A DNA stretch of 64,000 nucleotides from Sebastes aleutianus (Eukaryota > Chordata > Actinopteri > Perciformes > Sebastidae), in assembly GCA_916700875.1 (NCBI GenBank), contig CAKAKS010000060.1:2323334-2387333 (forward strand), given 5' to 3'. Made by a program: the position numbers and the translations under genes. The notes below the pieces were generated by a model. That model was not told where the DNA came from and searched no databases. It saw only the letters and a program-made list of their open reading frames with translations. Shown here in pieces: positions 1 through 16,465 of the stretch (position 1 is its first letter; each line of letters opens with the position of its first letter).

Positions 1-379
1 GGAATCATTTTATCCACTTTTCTAATAATATGTGTTGTGTCATATTTGGATGTTTATAAGGCTCAAAAAACTAGCAGAACAATCACCCACCGCTTTCTTT
101 CGCTAAATTGCACAATTTGAGCCCCATTTTTAAGCTTTTCTCCTTTTGAAAATGCACACATGTACTCTTTGTTGTTATGTTTTGTATTGTTGCTTTAAAC
201 CATGGGAATTGTCTCCCGTCTTTCCTTCTCTGCTCCCAAATACCTTTACCCCTCTCCTCCAGTCCACTTTTGTAAAATGAATGCCTAGACTCATGATGTG
301 CACTTCCCAAGACATGTTTCTGTAAATGTTAGCATTGTCCTGTTGGTTCTCTGTCTCATTAAATTGTCTACAACACACC

Positions 380-380
<1 letters not shown>

Positions 381-419
<39 letters not shown>
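381..419. repeat. (GACA)n microsatellite
   Basis: About ten uninterrupted copies of the tetranucleotide GACA. Confidence 0.95.
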
Positions 420-1913
420 CTATAGGGACATCTTCAAAAGACTGAAACCGTTCAGAAAATTACAAACAGACATTCTTGGAAAATTCACTTTCTCTCGTGG
501 AAGGAATTGTTGTGATGCGTGAAGAAACAGCACAGCATTCCCTCTGTGGTGGGAAGTCTACCAAATAACGCTCCTCTTTCTGACTGTTGTTCCTGGCGCT
601 TTACCGCATTAAGTTGACGGGACAATAGACTGAAAACTGTCTCGACCACAGTTCTTCACAAACAGGGGGAGAGACTCTGATGAAGCTTTGCAGATAAACC
701 TATGTGCCTACATGGCTCGTACGCTTGTTTGAACAGAATTTCACCGACTCTCGACAGAAGATGACGAGAGAGAATTTGCGAATGCTTTTAGAATACACAT
801 ACCGTTGTTGTTGGGTGATTCTTAACTTGTTCAAACCAAGTTGTGATGCATGACCGAGCTCTGCTTTCGGCTGACGCTAAAAGATGCCTAGATACTCTGA
901 AGTTGAAACTTCTGTTGTAAATCCTTAAAAATGATACCTTGGTGTTCAGAATTGTATTGTATGTTTTCACCGAGCACTTGTCACGCTACATGTTGGCACC
1001 TTTCGCTGTCCAAAAAAAGCATTTTAATGAGCAACTTTGAAAGCAAAGCCCTAAACCAGCTACGACATTAGCTAGATTATAGCGACCGACAGAGAGCTGG
1101 AATCTTGTTTTGTCATAATGTGACAAGTGCTTGACCATGAAAAATAGCAAATTCAAAATGTTAAGGTATACCTTTTTGTCTAATACTGCATGCAATAACC
1201 AAGACGAACAACTGCTCATTTTGTACATACAATATTTTGGGTTGGTATACTTGGCACAGTAGAAGCCTAATCTGGGATTAATTCTTTGTGTAGCTTTAAT
1301 AAATTCCACTTACTTTTCATTACCAAGTTGACTGCAGCTATGGACCTGTTTTCCTGTTTTCATAGACACATTTTAGTCCTTTACCACAATTGCAGTCATT
1401 GTACAGCAGCCATTTTGTGCCCTTTTGTTGAATCCTGGTACTTCACGTGCTAATTTGTACACATGCTACAAACTGGCTGTCAGCAATTAGCTTGTTTTAG
1501 TCCACAGGTTAGGCTCAATCCTGCCCCCCGGGTATCCAACCCACAGTCTTTTACAGTGTGCTCTGTCTTTACTATAGTCGGTCTGTTTTGAATGGTTTTA
1601 TATGTTTCTATCTATGAAAACTGTGTCTTTACAACTCTTTCCAGACATCAGTGGATTGCTTGTTAACAAGACAGACTCATACAATATGTACAATAGAGTA
1701 GTGTTTTTTTAAATAGAATCAGTTTTAGAGTTCAGCCGGTGTTGTTGCCCAAGTGGCTTTTTGGTACTTTGGTTGCAAAAAATATAGAATCAGAACTCAG
1801 TAGAAAAGACACGCACTTAGTGGAAGGAACTGCTAAAAACGAATGTGCTGGTAACAACTGAGAAAATGTTTTTTGCTTGCTAATAATGTGTCCAAATTTT
1901 AGGCTCTTGCACT

Positions 1914-2283
1914 AACCTGTTTTATAAAGATAAATTAAATGTTTTTGTGTCTAACTGACTAATGGGGACAAACACTTTTTGAAACTGGTCCAGTATCGAG
2001 GGAGAACGCTGCAGCTATCAGCCGCTAAACGAGCTGCAATGTAATCATTTGGGGCAACCTGGCACCGTCAGCTTACGTCCACTAAAAGTGTTCGTTTAAG
2101 TAAAGGTAGGTAAAGAAAAAGTTTCCATAATGTTGTCAGACACTTATAATAACAATCTGAGCCTGTCGGTTGCAAAAACAAACGCCTTTAGTGGACATAA
2201 GTCCACCCATTAGTCAGTTAGACACAAAAACACAGGAAAATAAGGTCCAGGTAGAAAAGAAAATACAGAAATGATCCTTTAAA
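1914..2283. mobile_element. Inverted-repeat DNA element, copy A of the 53.5 kb family
   Basis: The left arm contains GTGTCTAACTGACTAATGGG and the right arm its complement CCCATTAGTCAGTTAGACAC, so the arms fold on each other. The arms match the element at 53541-54191, including GGGGCAACCTGGCACCGTC and the segment CATAATGTTGTCAGACACTT. No protein is encoded. The outer ends are degraded, so borders are approximate. Confidence 0.7.
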
Positions 2284-2323
2284 TGTAACAGAAAAAAATA
2301 TTACAAATGTTATGAGCAGTTGC

Positions 2324-2681
2324 TTAAAGGGCTACTCCACGGAATTTACTCGTGTAGTTTACTTGCCATGAGTAGTCCTACTCAGCCTCTGAAAACACAG
2401 TCGTATAATGTCTTCTGTGTCTCTGGCTGGAGCTTTCTAAAGTTAAAAAAAAATAACCCTGATGACGTCATAGTGATGTCATTAGGGTCATCTCAGACTT
2501 AAGAAATATAACAATGAACCTGCACTATAAATTGCATGTAGGATCTTGACCCATACTAGAGACTAAAAGTCAGGATATTTCAGCCTCTGCTGCTCACATT
2601 TTGACCACTTATCTGTCTCCCATAAGTCCCCCAACTTTATGTAATGGCAGTACTGAATCACTGGAGTAGTGCTCCTTTAAT
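2324..2681. mobile_element. MITE with TTAAAGG ends
   Basis: It begins TTAAAGGGCTACTCCA and ends TGGAGTAGTGCTCCTTTAA, which are imperfect inverted repeats of about 17 bp flanked by TTAA-like bases. No protein is encoded. TTAA flanks suggest a piggyBac-type target, but the family is not proven. Confidence 0.6.
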
Positions 2682-4813
2682 AATTTTCTGTCCATTACAC
2701 AGAAGGTAGAAACATGTATTTAAATAGATTTCCCAGGTTTACCGAGGTGCCGTGTCTGCTCCCTGAGTTGTGGTTTTATATCCCAACAGTCATCATGTAT
2801 CCCAGTTAACCTTGTGCAGTAGAGCTAAGAGCTAACATTGTGATCTGAGTAGTTTACCCTGATGTCCTGTCGTGCACATGTCATATCTGTATCCTTCGCT
2901 ATACTTCTGCTATAGTCCTCGCTCGTTTTCTCTATTTAGACAGGTAGTTGGTTGAATGTTTTCTTACAGCGGTCAGAGATTCAAATGTTTTCATGAGACA
3001 GCAGCCAGCTTTTTTTTGGCAAAAAAAACAAAACACCTTGTCAGAATTGTAATATACTGTACGTATAAATGTTGTTTTTTTTAGTCATTAACAATGAAAT
3101 TTTCACCTTCTGTTTTTTTCTGATCTAATTTTCATCTGTTGACAGTTTTTACCACGAGTTATTGCTCCTAAAGAGCGTGCTTTGGGTTGAACCGTTTTCT
3201 CTCGTTGTTCCTGCTTCAATACAACTCAACCTGTTTTACTGATGGATGACAGTAATCTCTCAGCTCCTGTATTAAATTACAGTTGGTCCGATAGACACAG
3301 ATGGGACGAATACAATCATCTAACTGTATACTCTTAAGAAATGGGTTCAATGTTCATTTCTGTGACATTGTAAAATGTCACTCCTGACTTCAACTGACAA
3401 TTAGTCCCCTTGAAAAATAAGCTGTGATCTCATTGTTGATCTTGAGAATCCACCCTGAACTGATACGCCTTACCCAGTACACCTGATCAACAACTGGAGG
3501 GGATTCTGGGAATATGAAACTGATTCACTCAAGGTTGAACTTGTATTCTGTGTCTACGGAACTGACATCACCATCTACACTAAGTTATTCCCACACTGCC
3601 TGTACATCTAAAACAATGTGTTAAAAACTGAGAGCATCTGTCACAAACTTTGAACATGGTATGTACATGTATGTGCGTTGGCCTCTGCAGGCTTGCTTTA
3701 GAAAGCTAACTATTTCCTTTTCGCGGTTTTCTGCCGTCATCAGCTTGTTGCTACCAGCTACCTGTGAGGCAGACAATTTGTGCAATGTTAATTTAAAATC
3801 CCAGCTTTTATCGAGGCTCTCGCTTGATTTCTTGCTTGATTTAGAAAAGATTTATATTTTATACTTGTTTGAGGACAAAACCCAATAAATTTTGATCAAA
3901 AGAGATGTGCACTTGTGAGCAACGTTTTTCATGTTTTTGCTTTGAATAAATGTGAACTGAAGCGGTCTGGACTAAATACAGATACAGAGGGGAAAGTACT
4001 GCATAGTGTCCCATTAAAACTATGACCCTACTAGTCAGTCACTATTTGTCACTGTCACTTATTAGTCATTTATCGTCACTGTTGATAGTATTAACAGTGT
4101 GCTTTTAACTAAACCATCAGTGATGCAGTGTCAGTTGTTGAAAATAGATAGCTTTTAGTATTCTTCTTCTTTCTTAGAGTCCATCAAAAGCCCTTTGTTG
4201 AAATGTAACATGTAACTGATAATCAAATTTATTTCGCAGCAAACCTAAAAATAACAGTCCTATACAGACGCAGAGGGGGTTGATTTGAATGAAACATTCT
4301 CTGTTGAAGCAAATATCATGAACATGCAGAGATATTTGCATGCGTTGGAACAGTACAACAGTACACTGACTGTAGGTTGACCAGAGAGAGAGTTATGATA
4401 TTTTGACAGATGTAAATATTAATGTGGAGGTGCTCTTACTATGCAAACTACAGTATGTAAACTAGTGGCAACTGGGAAAGATGACGTTAGTGTATTTCCA
4501 TATAGGCAGCGGTCAGGGAAGGGAGATAAGTGTAAATACAGCTGTAGATGGGAGAGGGCGTCATTTTAATATTATTGTTGAGAGAAAAAAAACAAGGTGA
4601 GTTTAGTACCATTTAAATTGTAAATTTTTCCACTTTTGCACTGTTAAGAAGTCCTTGCAAAGTAGTGTCTTCCTCTTAGATGTAGGTAGATACATCTGTG
4701 CAGTTTAAAGGGAATTGAAAGCTTCATTCCTGATCTCATCTGTGGTCACTTGTATAGAATATTTAACTTGTCTTCTAGTCAACTGATGTTATATTTTCTG
4801 TTTCACAGTAAAG

Positions 4814-7793
4814 ATGCTGTGGAGTCTATTGTTCATCTCTCTGATCGGTAAGTAGCTCACTTTATACACATGCACGTCGGTGACCTTTTAAATGATCGAC
4901 ACACAGAACGAGATGTCCACAAAAATGGGAATCGGGGATAAAATGATAAACCGTAAAATGCTCTACACTCCCATAATTTAATTATTTAGAAAGATGATTT
5001 GACTTGTATGCCACCAAGTGTTTATTATTTATTGAAGCATGGGTATTCTGTGCTTACTGCTGAGTTATCATTGAGTGCATTGAACAAGTCAGTAACTGGA
5101 TGTGCCAGAATTTTCTTCAGGTGAACAAAGACAAAACTGAGGTCGTAGTTTTTGGAGCCAAAGAGGAAAGATTAAAGGTTTAGTGCTCAGCTACAATCTG
5201 TAATGTTAGAAAGCTCGGACCAAGCCAGAAATATTGGTGTAGTCATGGACTCTGACCTGAGCTTTAACAGCCATATTAGGACAATTATAAAGACAGCCGC
5301 TCACAATAACGAGTTGAGTTTTAATAATGTACATTTTATTTATTATTTTCTTCAATTCAAAAGAATTAGAGGACTGATGTCTCAGCAGGATTTAGAAAAA
5401 CTAGTCCATGCATTTATCCTCAGCTGACTTGACTACTGTAACGGCGTCTTTACTGGTCTTCCTAAAGAATGGATCAGACCCCTGCAGCTGATTCAGAATG
5501 CTGCTGTTAGAGTCCTCACTAAGACCAAGAAAGTGGATCATATCAGTCCAGTTCTGAGGTCTCTACACTGGCTTCCTGTCTCTCAGAGAATTGATTTGTA
5601 AATACTGCTGCTGGTTTACAAAGCACTACATGGTTTAGGGCCAAAATATATTTCTGATCTTCTGCTGTGTTCTGAACCATCCAGACCTCTCAGGTCATCT
5701 GGATCAGGTCTGCTTAGTGTCCCCAGAGTCAGAACTAAACATGCAGAAGCAGCGTTCAGTTTTTATGTTCCAAATATCTGGAACAAGCTCCCAGAAACCT
5801 TCTGGAAGTTCTTTTAAATCAAAGCTTCAAACTTTCCTGTTTGCTGCTGCCTTTTATTAAACCAAATAAGTATCTTATACTGCACTATATCTTTTACTCT
5901 AGTGTGTTATACTCTATTTTAGCTTCTATTCTAGCTTTTATTTTTATCTTTTTTATTTTCTAATCTTTAACGTTCGAATTATGTTTTAATGTTCTTTTGC
6001 ACTTTGTCGCAATGTTCTTGAATGTTTGTGTAAAGCACTTTGAATTACCCTGTTGCTGAAATGTGCTCTATAAATAAAGCTACCTTGCCTTACTGCTGTA
6101 ATACCAAGCAATGTTATCATAGCTGCCAGTAACTTGACGTGACTAAAATATTTGGTTAACACTTTCTATGACGCTGTTGTCTATAATGCATTATAAACAT
6201 GCTTTAAAAGCTGCTTATAACACTGTATAACTATAAATGATTCACAAACAATAATCATTGATAATATATATATTATATTACTTAATAATTTCTGGTTACT
6301 CACAGAATTTTTTTTTTTTTTAAATGGGAACAGTAATCCTTCACTTACACATAGATGACCATGAAACAGATTGGACTAAATGCATTTTTGTTTACACTCG
6401 TCAGTTTCATTTCTCTCAAGTCATGCAAAAAAAAAGGTATTTCTATGCTAAATATGCAAGGGACAATATTTTTAAAGTAATACTATATTTCTTTCTGTTT
6501 TCGTCTACAGCTCTCTGCAACGCAGAAGATGAAACTGAACTGAACGGGACAACATCCCAGTCAACAGACTACAAAGGGCCAGCTGGTGTCCCATACGTTT
6601 CTACAAGAGCAATTGATGGGAATCAGACGAGATGTGCTCACACCCGTAACGAGATCAACTCCTGGTGGAGAATTGACTTGCTGGGTGTCTACACAATTTC
6701 TTCTATCAGGATCTACAACGTTGAACATCATAATTCTAATATAACCGGTTCTCGGATCTACATTGGGAACTCTCGTGAGGAGAACGGTACCACCAACCGC
6801 ATGTAAGCCTAATACCTTCATGTTCCTTTAAATTGCTTTTATTTCACATTTCCAGGCTTCGGCATGTCCAAAATGTTTTCGAGATGAGAGGTTCTAGATC
6901 TCTCCCTCTTACTGCTTGTTCATCTTTTTCTCTCCTCCAGATGTAAAAACATCACATACTTCAAGAAAGGCCATTGGAATAACTTTACTTGTAATACAAA
7001 CTTGTCAGGACGCTACATCACTGTGTTCCACCCGGAACAAAAAATTTTAGTTCTGTGTGAAGTGAAGATCTTCGGCACAAAAAAAGGTACAATAAATGTG
7101 GGCAGTGTGGCTGCTCTAACCTGTTCACAGGGACGCCGATATAAAAAACAACAGGTAACGCAGCCGCCACACGCTCCTGACGTTCCCTGTGTGTCCACGG
7201 CTTTAAGAATTGAAAGTGAGAATGTGAGAATGATGCTATTATCAGAGGAATGTATTTGTTTCTTCTAAAGTGGATGACACCCAGGTGACTCAGTTAATTT
7301 GTTGGACCACCCTGGTAGATAATTACACAGTTTTAAAACCCTTGTTGTGTTTTTGCCCTAACCCTCAAAATGGCTTGCACATGTTCACTTATTTAGTTTT
7401 TATTCACTTGAAAAAAAATGTGCACTGATGTTTGTTTTTCTAGAATCACCCTTTCAACTGGTCAGAGAGAACAAGACGTGGGAAGATGCCCTGTACCACT
7501 GCAGGGAACAAGACAAGGACCTGGCTTCCATTGTTGACGAAGACACCCAGGCCTGGGCTGAGTTGCATGCCAAGGATGCCGACACTCACTTTGTGTGGCT
7601 GGGTCTTCGCTACACCTGCACCCTCGGGTTCTGGTTCTGGGTCGATGATCAGCGCGTAGACTTTACTCGCTGGGGTCAAAACGGTAAGGAAGAGCAGTGT
7701 GACATGAGTGGTGTCATGAAGAAACATGAGGACCATCTCTGGTTCAGCAAGCCTGACTACGAGATGTATAATTTCATCTGCGCAAAGAATTAA
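4814..7793 (+). CDS. Secreted F-type lectin / C-type lectin fusion protein
   Basis: Four exons: 4814-4847, 6511-6802, 6941-7086 and 7444-7793, giving 273 aa in one frame. Residues 1-16 (MLWSLLFISLIALCNA) are a signal peptide, so the product should be secreted. Residues about 27-155 form a fucolectin/tachylectin-4/pentraxin-1 (F-type lectin) domain: AIDGN at 45-49, a Cys-His pair at 53/55, WWRIDL at 63-68, then CEVKIFG near its end. Residues 158-273 are a C-type lectin domain with Cys177, VWLGL at 208-212 and a C-terminal FIC cysteine. Several N-glycosylation sequons are present. The Arg-Gly-Asp segment used by F-type lectins for fucose and the EPN/QPD and WND motifs of Ca-dependent C-type lectins are not seen. 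Likely role: soluble innate-immune or egg lectin (inference). Intron 1 carries an L2-type LINE. I know no settled symbol. Possible poly(A) signal ATTAAA at 8273. Confidence 0.88.
5075..6095 (+). mobile_element. 5'-truncated L2-clade LINE fragment
   Basis: The stretch encodes, with stops and frameshifts, the end of a LINE reverse transcriptase: an N-I-G-V-V-M-D-S-D-L-S-F segment at about 5229-5264, then the stretch around WIRPLQLIQNAAVRVLT and HWLPVS. It ends in a 3' tail resembling fish L2/Maui elements (TGTAAAGCACTTTGAATTAC, then CTATAAATAAAGCTACCTTG). It lies in intron 1 of the lectin gene, same strand, and cannot be functional. Confidence 0.8.
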
Positions 7794-8931
7794 GAGAAAT
7801 CAATGTTTGGATGAGGGTCAGAGGTGGCATTGTTGTTTTGTGACAAATTCTCCTTCTAATGTGTGTTGTAGGTGGTGTTTTTTTTTTAGTAACTACAACA
7901 GTTTATGTAATTAGTTTCACCCTGTGTTTTAGGCCATGCATACACTTGCTTTTTAAAATGTTTGCAATGTGTTTAAAGATGTGTCACTATATCCTTCATG
8001 TGTAATTCATGATACTGTGATATAATAATAATAAGATGGCATCATGTTTTTGCTGTTGTAAGACTTTTGCCTCCACTGTTTCAAACATTTAATTATTGAT
8101 GTTAGAGGTTTTTTTTCATTCTCTTCTTGAAAATGGATGCTGACATTTGAATGGACTATCCATATTGTGTTGATTAATTCTGATATGAAAACAATATACT
8201 AATTCAAAAATGTTTGAGATGTCTTTCAAATACACATTTTAATTTTAATGTATTTTGTATACCTTTGCTGATATTAAAAAAAACCTTGCATTTGTAGACT
8301 TCAGTATGTATTTTTTTAATTATAATTATGATGTTATTTCCTCTGAATATAGAGTGCTCCAGGGATGACGTATTTTTTTGTAGGCCAACCAGGAAGTTAG
8401 AATCATCTTGGGTTCCCTCGGCGAAAAGCCAATGGGGATTTTACCATTTGGTTTTGGATTATAGCAGAAAATAAACTCTGTGGCAAACAAACATTTATGA
8501 TACTTACACATTTTGTTCAGCATGACAATCTCTACAAATGACAAGTCATTTAGACGTTTAGTAGTTTCATTTAGCCACTTGTTAGCAACTGCCTATTTTT
8601 TAAGACAAATAAAGGCTTCACAATTCACGAGTGGGATATGTATTAATGTATTTTATATCGTAGGACAAAACTTTAAAATCTCGTAAGCTAAATCAAAGTT
8701 CTGATGTATTTATTCATCCTCGTTATGTTGATGTGTGCTGCATGCGCCCGGGTCGGAACCTTTCTGCCCGGAACTATTAATCCTGGACAATGTATTAGTC
8801 GTGCACTTTACAGTGAAAGGACTGTGTAACCATGAGGGTGTAAACAAACCGTCCACTTGCTTCAGGTAGCTGTGTTTTCAGACACGTTGACCTGTTGTAC
8901 TCGGGGTATTGGTGGTGTTGTTCAGCTCCAG
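7794..8931. other. Intergenic: lectin 3' UTR and c8orf76 upstream region
   Basis: AT-rich DNA with a plausible poly(A) signal (ATTAAA, 8273-8278) for the lectin gene. From about 8730 the base composition rises (ATGCGCCCGGGTCGG), as expected near the c8orf76 promoter. I see no further gene. Confidence 0.5.
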
Positions 8932-14239
<5,308 letters not shown>

Positions 14240-14897
14240 TGCTCCTCCGGTGATGCCAGTTTACAGAGAAGTTGGCAGACAGGAAGGTACTGAGGAACAG
14301 ACTGGATGAACTGAAAGCCAAATCCAAATCCTGAAACAGAAGTGGACATTATTGATATCATAACCAAAATACATGTGGAAATACACAAATACAGGTCAAA
14401 TGCTAAATTGTTGCTGAATACCCCCCCAAAATACACAATATTCAAAAGTATAAATCACACCTCTCCCCTTAATTCAAGCACAGTGAATGTAGTCATAGTT
14501 AATCACACAGTATTAAAAAAAACAGATTAACCATTAATATTTCATCCAGTTCATACTGTGTAGTATAGTTTGACAGTGATTCTATTCTGCATTGAAACAA
14601 AGTATCTAAGCCTAAAATATCACTTATGCCTTAACGTGTACATATCGTAAGAATAATTGAAATAAAATATGTTTTATTGTTCTGAAATATTCTCAAACAT
14701 TTTGCGCAGATGTAACCTAAACGGGCTGAAAACAAATGAAAGAGTAGCAGATATTTTGACATGTCATAGCAAGAAAAACGTGGGTATTATGAATAACCGC
14801 TCCATAGGTGTGTCTGTTCTAGTGCTGTGATATTGTGCATGTTAGCATACATCACTTAAATTTAACAGACCAACCATTAATATGAAGTCAGAGTATA
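14240..14897. other. c8orf76 3' UTR and downstream flank
   Basis: Contains AATAAA at 14661-14666, about 420 nt after the stop. No further coding evidence. Confidence 0.5.
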
Positions 14898-15968
14898 ATG
14901 TCTAACTTTTTTTAAATTACATTTTTCGACATACTATACTATGTCTTTTTACATGAAATTTTTCGATATACTATACTGTGACTTTTTTTTCATGAAAGTT
15001 TTGACATACTATACTGACTTTTTTTTTCATTAAATTTTTCCACATACTATACTATGACTTTTTTCATGGAATTTTTCGAAATACTATACTATGACTTTTT
15101 TTATAAATTTTTTCAACATACTATACTATGACTTTTTCATTCAAGTTTTCAACAAACTATACTATGACTTTTTTCATAAGATTTTGTTTACATACTATAC
15201 TATGACTTCATGAAATTTTTCAACATTACTTTTTTTCATGAAATTGTTCGACATACTATACTGACTTTTAATGACATTTTTCGACATACTATACTATGAA
15301 TTTTTCATGAAATTTTTTGACATACTATACTGACTTTTTTTCATGAAATTGTTTGACATACCATACTATAACTTTTTTTTCATGACATTTTTGGACATAC
15401 TATGACTTTTTTTTTTAATTGTTCGACATACTATACTATGTCTTTTTACATGAAATTTTTCGAGATACTATACTATGACTTTTTTTTCATGACATTTTTC
15501 CACATACTATACTATGACTTTTTTCATAAGATTTCTTTACATACTATACTATGACTTCATGAAATTTTTCAACATTACTTTTTTTCATGACATTTTTCGA
15601 CATACTATGACTTTTCATGAAATTGTTCGACATATTATACTGACTTTTTTTCATGACATTTTTCCACATACTATACTATGACTTTTAATGACATTTTTTG
15701 ACATACTATAACTTTTTTTTATGAAGTTGTTCGACATACTATACTGACTTTTTCATGACATTTTTCGACATGCTATACTATGACTTTTTCATGAAATTTT
15801 TCCACATAGCATAATATGACTTTTTAAATTAACTTTTTCGACATACTATACTATGACTTTTCTTTAATGAAAATTTTCAACATAGTATACTTTGACTTTT
15901 TTATGACTTTTTCAACTTATTATAATATTACTTTTTTACCACACTATTATGTTTTTAATGACTTTTTT
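14898..15968. repeat. About 1.07-kb satellite of 33-40 bp units
   Basis: Roughly 25-30 diverged tandem units built on CGACATACTATACTATGACT followed by a T-run and CATGAAATTTTT. Unit length varies because the T-run and part of the core expand and contract. It lies between the convergent 3' ends of c8orf76 and fam83a. Confidence 0.95.
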
Positions 15969-16040
15969 CAATATACTGATTTCCAATCATAAATATATAC
16001 AGACAATTTGCATAAAGCAAGCATATTTGCCCACTAGCCC
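15963..16040. mobile_element. Fragment of the hAT-like element found in derl1 intron 3
   Basis: TGATTTCCAAT.ATAAATATATACA through AAAGCA.GCATAT.TGCCCACT matches 41780-41836 inside the element at 41247-41963, with few differences. Confidence 0.65.
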
Positions 16041-16114
16041 TCCAGCTAAACAGTACACTACAAGATGTTTCTGAAAACATTTGAGGTAAGAAATACAGTA
16101 GGTATAGCAGTAAC

Positions 16115-16313
16115 ACTGGCTCTGACTGCTTGTTGTCCTCCGGTCTGTGAAATCTTGCAGATGTCGTTAGGAGCACCGGAAGACACCAGAGTCACATGAT
16201 CTTTTTCAGATTACCTGTCTCATGCACTACTGTCAGGATATAGTGACCGTTTTATAAAAATAACTTTTTTTAATCATATTTGCTCCATTTCTACCCACTG
16301 CACTACTTTAACA
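16115..16313. mobile_element. Partial copy of the MITE at 19037-19803
   Basis: GCTCTGACTGCTTGTTGTCC through CCGTTTTATAAAAATAACTT matches 19611-19760 at high identity, and the copy ends in a degraded ACTACTTTAA terminus. Confidence 0.75.
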
Positions 16314-16465
16314 GATGAATACACTATGTTTCATTGACCTGTGTGATTAGGAGTGTGTCTGTGTGTGTGAGGGTGAATAAATGTGTCCAAGTCTGTCAGT
16401 ATATATAGCACTAAAGGTCAAACTTAGTTGTATACTCACTTACTATACTTACTTGTATATTCCTG

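Larger units (their letters stand above)
1..4813. other. Non-coding flank; possible 3' UTR of an upstream + strand gene
   Basis: No open frame here has homology or splice sites I can defend. Poly(A) signals AATAAA lie on the + strand at 3884-3889 and 3945-3950, so part of this AT-rich stretch could be a long 3' UTR of a gene that starts before the window. Human synteny would predict zhx1 upstream of c8orf76, but nothing in the sequence proves this. The stretch also holds an (ACAG)n microsatellite and two inverted-repeat elements, listed separately. Confidence 0.3.

Noticed and set aside
5203..5427. 74-aa frame with a reverse-transcriptase-like start
   Set aside because: It is a piece of the truncated L2 LINE, not a host gene.
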